The translations under genes and the position numbers were made by a program. A stretch of 14,156 nt of DNA from a bacterium (GTDB lineage Bacteria; Ratteibacteria; UBA8468; B48-G9; JAFGKM01): positions 1-14,156 of the forward strand of contig DAORXQ010000047.1 in assembly GCA_035371905.1 (NCBI GenBank), given 5' to 3'. Positions 1 through 6,378 of the stretch are shown here, piece by piece. Positions within the stretch are counted from its first letter, which is position 1. Every line of letters starts with the position of its first letter. The notes under the pieces are model-generated. The model worked only from the letters and a program-made list of their open reading frames with translations. It was not told where the DNA came from and ran no database searches.

Positions 1-1
1 T

Positions 2-574
2 TATGATGCCTTTGGTAATTTATTAAGTAGTTCAGGTTCAATCAGTCAGCCGTATCAATATGTAGGAAGAGAGGGTTATTATAGGGAAGGAGATATAGGT
101 TTGTATTTATTAGGTCAGAGGTGGTATGATGCAGAGGTAGGTAGGTTTGTAAGTAGAGATTTAATAGGCCATAGAATACTTAATCTTTATTTTTATTGTA
201 GAAATAATCCTTTAAATTATATAGATGCAGAAGGAAGAATTTTTGTTGAGATTTCTATCCCTGCTACTACTTATTTATCCAGATGTCTTATAATAGCCCG
301 GCAAATCTTAAATCGCTATCAGTCTATAGAAGATAACCATCTTCGTCATTGTATAGCAAGTTGTAAATTAGCTGAAGAAACAGATAAATTTTGTTCTTAA
401 TTTGCTGGTTGGTGGAATGAAGTTAGGCCTGGCAGGAGTGGAAGAAGTGGATACGAAGAGGATATGGCTTCAAATAGAGTTGGCATCAGATGTTATGAGG
501 AGATAAATGAAAGATGTTCTACCCATAAAAGGTATAAATCCTGTGAAGAATGTTGTAAAGAAAATAGAATATAA
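2..574 (+). pseudogene. Rhs/YD-repeat protein C-terminus with an in-frame stop in the variable tip (5' end outside window)
   Basis: Rhs proteins are large YD-repeat shells that carry a variable C-terminal tip, often a toxin or effector. The reading frame is open from base 2. It shows a YDAFGN repeat, a PYQYVGREGYY stretch, and the RHS-associated core GLYLLGQRWYDAEVGRF with NNPLNYIDAEG, which ends near 235. A new tip then begins, containing RHCIASC (344-364). A TAA at 398-400 stops translation 54 residues into the tip. The same frame then stays open for 57 more codons to a TAA at 572-574 and still looks like protein: GWWNEV just after the stop, EDMASNRVG near 458-484, and a cysteine-rich end CEECC. 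Restoring base 398 to C (CAA, Gln) would join the halves. I infer a nonsense-mutated tip; rare readthrough is possible. The tip's biochemical function is not recognised. Confidence 0.85.
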
Positions 575-577
575 AAT

Positions 578-1125
578 ATGCTTAAAAAATTTATTTTCCA
601 TATTATTAATTTTTTCAAAATTATTGATCTCACACCTTTCATAATTTTATTATACTGGATAGGTTGTGGATTACTTGCAAGAAAATGTTTTCCATATTTT
701 AAAAGTAATTCAAAGATATCCTTAAAGAAGGGAACATTAATATTTTTTTGTTTTTTAGGATATAACGTTTTGTTTTCAGCATTTACATTTGGAACACTTA
801 TTGCCAGTGGTAGAGTTGTCGAGAAAAAAGCAAGAAATTTCTGCAAAAAGTTAATTATGGATTTTAAAGAAGAATATGTTGATGAGGAAATTTTTATAGA
901 AGCAAAAGAGAAGAAAAATTTGAAAGAAATAATAAATGAAATAAAGGGTAAAGACTTTAAAATTGAATTTTATGATTTTTTTATGCAATATGGGAATATG
1001 AAATAATAGTGGATAGCAAAAAGTATTTATTTGGTATAGAAGAAACACCATTTCCTCTATTCAGAATTATTTTTAATCCAAATTTCAAACTTAAAAAAAT
1101 AATAGAAAAAAAAAATAAGCTATAG
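578..1125 (+). pseudogene. Two-helix membrane protein next to the Rhs tip, apparently frameshifted; possible immunity protein
   Basis: The gene starts with ATG four bases after the restored end of the Rhs tip. The uninterrupted frame gives 142 residues ending at 1004-1006. It has two hydrophobic segments (about residues 15-35 and 53-76), then a charged region rich in Lys and Glu. Its last residues after the T7 run at 976-982 look unnatural. Slipping back one base there opens the -1 frame, which reads YAIWEYEIIVDSKKYLFGIE and continues with protein-like sequence to a TAG at 1123-1125, for a fused length of about 182 residues. I infer either a one-base loss in the T run or recoding on it. Position directly after an Rhs tip is the usual place for a cognate immunity protein, but no family is recognised. 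An antisense hydrophobic frame here is a shadow. Confidence 0.6.
976..982 (+). other. T7 homopolymer: site of the apparent -1 frameshift
   Basis: Seven consecutive T bases lie so that the upstream frame reads TTT TTT with a T just before, which permits a perfect -1 re-pairing of both tRNAs (T TTT TTT). Reading after the slip resumes at 982 with TAT and stays open for 47 codons. The same tract is equally a hotspot for replication slippage or sequencing error, so no mechanism can be assigned from the sequence. I see no obvious stimulatory stem-loop or Shine-Dalgarno-like element just upstream. Confidence 0.5.
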
Positions 1126-1161
1126 CAAACTTTTAAAATTATATATACAGGAACAACAACA

Positions 1162-1281
1162 ATGATATATGACCAACTTGGGAATTTAATAGAGAAAAAC
1201 TTGCCAAATGGAATAAAAGAGCAGTATAATTATGATGATATGGGAAGGTTGATATGCAAAATATATTTTAAGAAAGGATAA
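1162..1281 (+). pseudogene. YD-repeat (Rhs) fragment
   Basis: A 39-codon open stretch beginning at ATG 1162 and ending at TAA 1279-1281 encodes two recognisable YD repeats. The first carries YDQLGNLIEKNLPNG, the second YNYDDMGRL. The pattern YDxxGNL...PNG...YxYDxxGRL is typical of Rhs/YD proteins. The fragment is too short to fold as a shell and has no core or tip. In an intact Rhs protein these repeats would lie upstream of the core seen at 101-235, so this piece is out of order relative to the first gene and probably descends from a second rhs gene or a duplicated cassette. Confidence 0.75.
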
Positions 1282-1285
1282 GATT

Positions 1286-1561
1286 TTGAAAATTATTTTT
1301 TCAAGGCATGCAGAGGATAGAATAAAAGAAAGAGGGGCAACAAAAGAAGAAATATTTAAAACAATCAAAGAAGGAGAACAACTACCAGTAAAAGAAGGAA
1401 GAGTTGCTTACAAGAAGAATTTTCAATATAATAAAAAGTGGAAAGGGAAATATTATACCACAAAACAAGTTATAGTTATAACAAAAAAGGAAGGGGATAA
1501 TTTAATAGTAATAACAGTTTTTACATTTTATATTGGAGGAAAAAATGAGGATAAAATATGA
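1286..1561 (+). CDS. DUF4258 family small protein (RelE-like toxin candidate)
   Basis: The 91-residue product opens with FSRHAEDRIKERGATKEEI, the hallmark N-terminus of the DUF4258 family, and has a strand-rich C-terminus (VIVITKKEGDNLIVITV). DUF4258 proteins are small, basic and thought to share the RelE/ParE-like toxin fold; an activity for this one is not demonstrated. The start is a TTG at 1286, preceded by AAAGGA about seven bases upstream. Its last 17 bases overlap the following DUF2283 gene, which indicates co-translation. It sits only four bases after a YD-repeat scrap, inside the Rhs debris. Length and sequence look intact. Family assignment is confident, the toxin role is inference. 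Confidence 0.8.
   Translation: MKIIFSRHAEDRIKERGATKEEIFKTIKEGEQLPVKEGRVAYKKNFQYNKKWKGKYYTTKQVIVITKKEGDNLIVITVFTFYIGGKNEDKI
1535..1540 (+). promoter_or_regulatory. Ribosome binding site of the DUF2283 gene
   Basis: GGAGGA lies four bases before the ATG at 1545 and inside the 3' end of the DUF4258 gene. It decides the start of the second gene in favour of ATG 1545 over the in-frame TTG at 1533, which overlaps this site. Confidence 0.75.
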
Positions 1562-1769
1562 CCCTGAAATAGATGCGATGTACATATATTTAGAAGATAG
1601 GAATAAAGAAGTGACACCAATAAGAATAAATGAAGATGTAGCAATTGATATAGGAGAAAAAGAAAGAGTCGTGGGGATTGAAATACTTAATGCTTCAAAA
1701 TATTTTAAGATAAAGAGTAAAAAGCCAGAGATTAAAGTTGAGAATTTGTTAGTCAGTAGTAAAAAATAG
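1545..1769 (+). CDS. DUF2283 family small protein (antitoxin-like partner)
   Basis: The 74-residue product begins MRIKYDPEIDAMYIYL and continues with an IDIGEKERVVGIEIL segment, the diagnostic layout of DUF2283. Family members are small proteins of unknown biochemical role, often found beside small toxin-like genes. The ATG at 1545 is chosen because GGAGGA precedes it. The start overlaps the end of the DUF4258 gene by 17 bases, so the two are translationally coupled. A toxin-antitoxin relation is inferred from gene size, order and overlap only; the reversed order (toxin first) also occurs in RelE-type systems such as higBA. Confidence 0.8.
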   Translation: MRIKYDPEIDAMYIYLEDRNKEVTPIRINEDVAIDIGEKERVVGIEILNASKYFKIKSKKPEIKVENLLVSSKK

Positions 1770-1780
1770 TATTTAAAAAG

Positions 1781-1858
1781 ATGAGAATTATATATGGAGT
1801 GGATGGTTTGTTAGTATTGTGTGAGTTTGATGATAGTTTGAATGTGCTGGAAAAGTAA
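1781..1858 (+). pseudogene. Short YD/Rhs remnant
   Basis: A 25-codon stretch from ATG 1781 to TAA 1856-1858 reads IYGVDGLLVLCEFDDSLNVL. This resembles the segment of Rhs proteins just before the final YDAFGN repeat, where a Y-x-x-DGLL-x-x-x-x-D-x-x-x-NVL pattern is common. It is too short to be a working gene. It lies 11 bases after the DUF2283 gene and 10 bases before the convergent end of tsaD. I interpret it as the trailing scrap of the YD gene whose earlier piece is at 1162-1281, separated by the DUF4258/DUF2283 pair. Confidence 0.5.
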
Positions 1859-1868
1859 AAAAGAAAGT

Positions 1869-2846
1869 TTATTTCGTAGGAATTACATTTATTTTATTTA
1901 TATCTTTTGGTTTATTATCTTTATTCATAAAATAAGCCATACATGCAACCATAACTCCATTGTCAATACATAAATTTTTTTCAGGGATAAATACTTTTAT
2001 ATTTATAGGAATTACTTCCCTTATTCTTTTTTGAAGATATGAATTACTCACAACTCCGCCACCCAAAATAAATGACTTAACATTATATTTTTTGATAGCA
2101 GTTTTAATCTTTTTACTTAATAAATCACCAATTGTTTTCTGAAAAGAAGCACAAATATCTGGAATATTTTTTTTGCCATATTTTTTAACGTAATAAAGAA
2201 CAGATGTTTTCAAACCACTAAAACTGAAATTAAGAGAATTAGGAGAAATAAGCGGAATTGGAAATTTTATTTTATTTTCATCTCCATTCTGTGCTTTTTT
2301 TTCAATATATGGTCCAGATGGAAAAGGAAAATCAAGAATTCTACCAACTTTATCAAATGTTTCTCCACAAGCATCATCAAGAGTTCTTCCAATTTCTTTA
2401 AAACTTGTATAATTTTCTATATAAAAAAAACTTGTATGCCCTCCTGAAATAACAAAACCAAGAGCAGGAAATTCAACTTCTTCATTTAAAAAATTTACTG
2501 AAAGGTGTGCATGTAAATGATTTACAAAATAAATTGGTTTTTTCAATCTATAAGATAGCCCACAGGCAAAAGAAACTCCAACAAGTAATGAACCTTTAAG
2601 TCCTGGATGATTTGTCACCCCTATAATATCAATATCTTCAATTCTTATTCCACTTTTTTCAATTGCTAAGTTAAAAAGATTATCTATCCTTATCAAATGT
2701 GCTCTACTTGCAAGTTCAGGAACAACTCCTCCATAAACAGTATGAATATCTTCTTGAGAAGCAACAATATTAGCAAATATCTTTTTGTCTTTTATTATCC
2801 CAATTCCTGTTTCATCACAGGATGTTTCAATACCAATAACTATCAT
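1869..2846 (-). CDS. tsaD: tRNA N6-adenosine threonylcarbamoyltransferase TsaD
   Basis: TsaD transfers the threonylcarbamoyl group from threonylcarbamoyl-AMP to A37 of ANN-decoding tRNAs (t6A), acting in the cytoplasm with TsaB and TsaE. The 325-residue product is near the usual 330-340. It starts with the ASKHA-fold signature GIETSCDETG (residues 5-14). Metal ligands appear as H110 and H114 in NHLHAH and D295 in CIDNGVM. Nucleotide-binding motifs are SGGHTS (134-139), the TLDDACGETFDKVGR loop (155-169) and GGGVVSN (262-268). AAGGAG lies eight bases before the ATG. It is the last gene of the minus-strand run, 40 bases after the deacetylase gene, and converges on the Rhs debris. tsaB, tsaC and tsaE are not in the window. 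Confidence 0.97.
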   Translation of the reverse strand: MIVIGIETSCDETGIGIIKDKKIFANIVASQEDIHTVYGGVVPELASRAHLIRIDNLFNLAIEKSGIRIEDIDIIGVTNHPGLKGSLLVGVSFACGLSYRLKKPIYFVNHLHAHLSVNFLNEEVEFPALGFVISGGHTSFFYIENYTSFKEIGRTLDDACGETFDKVGRILDFPFPSGPYIEKKAQNGDENKIKFPIPLISPNSLNFSFSGLKTSVLYYVKKYGKKNIPDICASFQKTIGDLLSKKIKTAIKKYNVKSFILGGGVVSNSYLQKRIREVIPINIKVFIPEKNLCIDNGVMVACMAYFMNKDNKPKDINKINVIPTK

Positions 2847-2886
2847 TTATTTTTCTCCTTTAATATTTCTAAACTTTAAATAACAA

Positions 2887-3750
2887 TCATTCTAAAAGAG
2901 ATGAAACAGGAACAATCTTAATACCGTTTTCCTCAAAATCAGTTATCCTGTTTTTTAACACATTTATTGTAGATGTTTTAGCATGCCCAATTGCAATTGC
3001 ATTTCCTTTCTCTTTTGCTATTTCTATTAATTCATCTATTTTTTTATTTACTTCTTCAGGGTCAGGTGATATGTCAAGAAAAATATCTCTCTTACCTGTT
3101 TTTATTCCTAATTCTTTTGCAATTTTAAATCCACAACTTTTTGAATTCGTCAAACTATCAACAAAAAATAAGTTTTTTTCTTTCATATTTTCAAGTAGAA
3201 TTTTCATTTTTTCTTCATTTACTGTATATAGAGAGCCCATATGATTGTTAATACCTTTAATATAGGGTAAAAATTCATTGACATTATCTTCAAAAATTTT
3301 TTTTATTTCTTCATCTGTCATATCAGTTTTTATTAGCCCTTTGTCAAGACATTGAGATGGTGGTGATGGTTCAAGAGGAAGATGTAAAAGTAATTCATAA
3401 TTTTTATCTTTTAATTCATCTAAAATTTTTTTACTGTAGGGCGCTTTTGGTAAAAGTGAAAGCGTAAGTGGTTGATTTATTTTTTTAACTTCTTCTATTA
3501 TAGATAAATTCCATCCAACATCATCAATTATAATAGCCACTTCACCCTTCCCCTTCAATTTTTTCTTTTCAAATTTTCTCGGTACTTCAGGTTTTATTTC
3601 TGGAGGATAAAACTCTGTAACTTCTTCTTTTTTTTCAACTTTCCCTTTTTCTGTAAATTTATAAAGAAGTTTTATCCCTGTAATTAAAATACACAAAATC
3701 AAAAATAAAAGAAGTGGAACAAAAAAGGAACAATTATTCTCTTTTTTCAT
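2887..3750 (-). CDS. Divergent polysaccharide deacetylase family protein (Polysacc_deac_2), membrane anchored
   Basis: The 287-residue protein has a single N-terminal hydrophobic segment (about residues 9-29), a basic/acidic linker rich in Lys and Glu, and a deacetylase-like barrel from about residue 68. Family motifs are present: IIIDDVG (D76, D77), LLHLPLEP (H123), INNHMGS (H170), FFVDS (D198) and AIAIGHA (H256). The family (formerly DUF610, YibQ-like) is related to NodB deacetylases and is presumed to act on an envelope glycan outside the membrane; the substrate is unknown. Its ATG follows the TAA of the S41 protease gene with no gap and no clear ribosome binding site, so it is probably translated by coupling. 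This adjacency of peptidase and deacetylase is common in bacteria. Confidence 0.92.
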   Translation of the reverse strand: MKKENNCSFFVPLLLFLILCILITGIKLLYKFTEKGKVEKKEEVTEFYPPEIKPEVPRKFEKKKLKGKGEVAIIIDDVGWNLSIIEEVKKINQPLTLSLLPKAPYSKKILDELKDKNYELLLHLPLEPSPPSQCLDKGLIKTDMTDEEIKKIFEDNVNEFLPYIKGINNHMGSLYTVNEEKMKILLENMKEKNLFFVDSLTNSKSCGFKIAKELGIKTGKRDIFLDISPDPEEVNKKIDELIEIAKEKGNAIAIGHAKTSTINVLKNRITDFEENGIKIVPVSSLLE

Positions 3751-4917
3751 TTAAATCATCTTTTTTATTTCTTCAAGAGCTCTTTTAAACTGAGTATCCT
3801 CTTCACTCGTTGGAATTATTGGTTTTTCTCCCTCAAGTTTAACCTCTATGTCAGGAACAATCCCTTCTCCTTCAATACATATTCCCTTTGGAGTATAATA
3901 TTTTGCTATTGTCAATTTTATCGCTGAACCATCTGAAAGTGGTATAACATTCTGAACAGAACCTTTACCAAAAGTTTTAGTTCCCACCGAAAGGAAATTT
4001 TGATAATTGTCTTTAAGAGCACCAAACAATATTTCAGAAGCAGATGCACTCCCTCCATTTACAAGAAGAACTATTGGCTTTTGCCATAAAGGTCTATTTT
4101 TGCTGTAGAATTTTGCAGAGTCCTTTTTATTTCTTCCCTGTGTATAAACAATTAATTTGTTAGGCGGTAAAAACATTTCACTCACTTCAATAGCAACATT
4201 TAAAAGTCCACCGGGATTATTTCTTAAATCAAGAATTAAACCTTTTAAATTTTTTTCATTAAATTCAATTAAAGTTTTTTTCAAATCTTCTGTTGTGTTT
4301 TCCTGAAATCCGGTTAACCTCACATAGCCAATTTCTCTATATATTTTTGATTTTACTGATTTTATTTTTATGACATCCCTTTCTAATGTAAACTTCATCA
4401 AATTTGAAACACCCTCTCTTAAAACACTTATTGTTACTTTTGTACCTTTTTTCCCTCTTAACATTTGAGCCGCTTCCATAGTTGTCATATCTTTGGTTGA
4501 TTTTCCATCTATTTCTATTATTTTATCGCCCTCTTTAATTCCGGATTTCCACGCAGGAGTATCTTCAATTGGACTTACAACAGTAATTATTCCATCTTTA
4601 AGTGTTATTTCCATTCCCACACCTTCAAACTCTCCTTTTGTTTCTATCTGCAATTCTTTTTTCAATTCAGGTTCTAAAAATGCACTATATGGGTCAAGAG
4701 ACATTAACATACCTTTTAAAGCACCGTATATGAGTTTTTTATTCTCCACAGGCTCAACATAATTATCTCTGACTATATTTAAAGCATCAATAAGTAGTTC
4801 CAGATTTTTATAGGGATTATCTTCCCACTTCTTTTCCCGAGAAACCTTGACGTCGCCACCAAAAACAATTGAAAGGAATAAAAAACCCAGAATTACTAAA
4901 ATTATTCTTTTTCTCAT
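3751..4917 (-). CDS. S41 family carboxyl-terminal processing protease (CtpA/Prc type)
   Basis: This is a secreted or membrane-attached serine protease that trims C-termini of envelope proteins. The 388-residue product starts with a signal peptide (hydrophobic residues about 5-20, no lipobox cysteine). A helical N-terminal region follows, then a PDZ domain (about 92-182, with EGVGMEI and AWKSGIKEGDKIIEIDG), then the S41 protease domain. The catalytic serine is inferred to be S292 in GGSASASEI and the lysine K318 in TFGKGSVQ, a spacing one residue longer than in typical CtpA. LILDLRNNPGG (227-237) is the expected core motif. AAGGAG lies four bases before the ATG. The gene lies 32 bases after gatB and directly abuts the deacetylase gene. 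Wall-hydrolase regulation, as for Prc and CtpA elsewhere, is a reasonable inference. Confidence 0.95.
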   Translation of the reverse strand: MRKRIILVILGFLFLSIVFGGDVKVSREKKWEDNPYKNLELLIDALNIVRDNYVEPVENKKLIYGALKGMLMSLDPYSAFLEPELKKELQIETKGEFEGVGMEITLKDGIITVVSPIEDTPAWKSGIKEGDKIIEIDGKSTKDMTTMEAAQMLRGKKGTKVTISVLREGVSNLMKFTLERDVIKIKSVKSKIYREIGYVRLTGFQENTTEDLKKTLIEFNEKNLKGLILDLRNNPGGLLNVAIEVSEMFLPPNKLIVYTQGRNKKDSAKFYSKNRPLWQKPIVLLVNGGSASASEILFGALKDNYQNFLSVGTKTFGKGSVQNVIPLSDGSAIKLTIAKYYTPKGICIEGEGIVPDIEVKLEGEKPIIPTSEEDTQFKRALEEIKKMI

Positions 4918-4949
4918 ATTTCTCCTTTTTTATCTATTTATTTTACCCT

Positions 4950-6377
4950 TTATTTTAAATTTTTTAAACTGTCCAATAAAATTTCCTTTACAATATTTGG
5001 ATTCGTTTTTCCACCTGTTTTTCGCATTACTTGACCAACCAGAAAACCTATAACCTGCTCTTTTCCTTTTTTCCAGTCATCAATTGCTTTCTGGTTTTCC
5101 TGTAAAACTTCATTAACAATATTTTTTATTATACTTTCGTCTTCTATCTGAATAAGATTTCTCTTTTTTACAATTTCAGATGGTTTTTCACCTGTCATAA
5201 ACGATTCTTTAAATATTTCTTTACCAACAGTCATTGTTATCTTTTTTTCATCAATCATTTTTAAAATTTCAATAAAATTTTCTACTTTTAGAGGAATTTC
5301 TTCTTTATTTAATATTTTACCTTTTGTTAAAGATAAGAGTTCACCCATTATCCAGTTTGCAATTATTTTCGGATTGTTATAATTTCTTACACATATTTCA
5401 AAATAATCTGCAATACCTTTTTGAGAAATTAAAACACCTGCGTCATAATCAGATAGATTATATTCTTTCTTAAATCTTTCTTTTCTTTCATCTGGAAGTT
5501 CTGCTATTTCTCCTTTTATTTTTTCAATCCATTCACTATTTATCTCAACAGGAACAAGGTCTGGTTCAGGAAAATATCTATAATCATGTGCTTCTTCTTT
5601 AGTCCTCATACTTTCAGTTATCTCTTCTTTCTCATTCCACAATCTGGTCTCCTGATTTATTTTTTCTCCTTTTTTTAGTATCTCCATCTGCCTTTTACTT
5701 TCATATAGTAGTGCTTTTCTAACAGATTTAAAAGAATTCATATTTTTAACTTCTGTCTTTACTCCAAGTTTTTCATCTCCTTTTTTCCTGACAGAAATAT
5801 TTGCATCACATCTTAAAGAACCTTCTTCCATATTGCAATCACTTATTTCAAGATATTCAAGTATCTGCTTCAATTTTTCAAGAAACCTTTCTGCCTCTTC
5901 TGGACTTCTTATATCTGGTTCTGTAACCATTTCAAGTAAAGGAATTCCACTTCTGTTAAAATCAACAAATGAGAAAAAACTGTTTTCAGAATGTAATAAT
6001 TTCCCTGCATCTTCTTCAAGATGTATTCTTTTAAAATGGATTCTTCTTCCATCTACATCAAGATGACCTCCTGTTGCAATAGGTTCTTCATATTGAGATA
6101 TCTGATAATTTTTTGGTAAATCAGGATAAAAATAATTTTTTCTTGCAAATCTACAAAATTTTGAAATATTTGAATTAAAAACAATACCTGTTTTTATGGC
6201 TAGTTCAATTGCTCTTTTATTTATAACAGGTAAAACTCCAGGCATTCCTGTACAGACAGGACAGATTTGAGTATTTGGGGGATTTCCAAATTCTGTTGAA
6301 CAACCACAGAACATCTTTGTTTTTGTCAAAAGTTCAACATGTACTTCAAGTCCAATAATTATTTCATACTCTTCCAT
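4950..6377 (-). CDS. gatB: Aspartyl/glutamyl-tRNA(Asn/Gln) amidotransferase subunit B
   Basis: GatB is the kinase and tRNA-binding subunit of the GatCAB complex, which converts misacylated Glu-tRNA(Gln) and Asp-tRNA(Asn) to the amide forms. The 475-residue length is standard. It begins EYEIIIGLEVHVELLTKTKM and carries zinc-ligand cysteines C24, C26, C39 and C42 (FCGCS and CPVCTG). The catalytic cradle includes KNYFYPDLPKNYQISQYE and IHLEEDAGK, and the tail-body YqeY-like domain occupies about the last 145 residues. Its ATG is one base after the stop of the epimerase-like gene, and the only GGAG is about 15 bases upstream, which suggests coupled translation. gatA and gatC are not adjacent, so the complex is encoded at scattered sites. 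Confidence 0.97.
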   Translation of the reverse strand: MEEYEIIIGLEVHVELLTKTKMFCGCSTEFGNPPNTQICPVCTGMPGVLPVINKRAIELAIKTGIVFNSNISKFCRFARKNYFYPDLPKNYQISQYEEPIATGGHLDVDGRRIHFKRIHLEEDAGKLLHSENSFFSFVDFNRSGIPLLEMVTEPDIRSPEEAERFLEKLKQILEYLEISDCNMEEGSLRCDANISVRKKGDEKLGVKTEVKNMNSFKSVRKALLYESKRQMEILKKGEKINQETRLWNEKEEITESMRTKEEAHDYRYFPEPDLVPVEINSEWIEKIKGEIAELPDERKERFKKEYNLSDYDAGVLISQKGIADYFEICVRNYNNPKIIANWIMGELLSLTKGKILNKEEIPLKVENFIEILKMIDEKKITMTVGKEIFKESFMTGEKPSEIVKKRNLIQIEDESIIKNIVNEVLQENQKAIDDWKKGKEQVIGFLVGQVMRKTGGKTNPNIVKEILLDSLKNLK

Positions 6378-6378
6378 T

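Noticed and set aside
398..400. TAA reassigned as a sense codon
   Set aside because: tsaD, the S41 protease gene and other intact genes end in TAA at the family-expected place, so a global code change is not supported.
418..507. Small ORF of 29 codons from ATG 418 in another frame after the Rhs stop
   Set aside because: The Rhs-tip frame over the same bases has the motif-like sequence (GWWNEV, EDMASNRVG, CEECC); the alternative has no family signal or ribosome binding site.
976..983. Canonical T TTT TTA slippery heptamer
   Set aside because: That heptamer is not in phase with the zero frame; only T TTT TTT (976-982) is in the right phase, so the HIV-type motif does not apply.
493..1051. Hydrophobic antisense reading frames (493-846 and 851-1051, minus)
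   Set aside because: They mirror AT-rich coding sequence on the plus strand; no ribosome binding site or family signature.
1859..1868. Bidirectional terminator between the Rhs debris and tsaD
   Set aside because: The gap is ten bases and no stem-loop with a T run is visible around the convergent ends.
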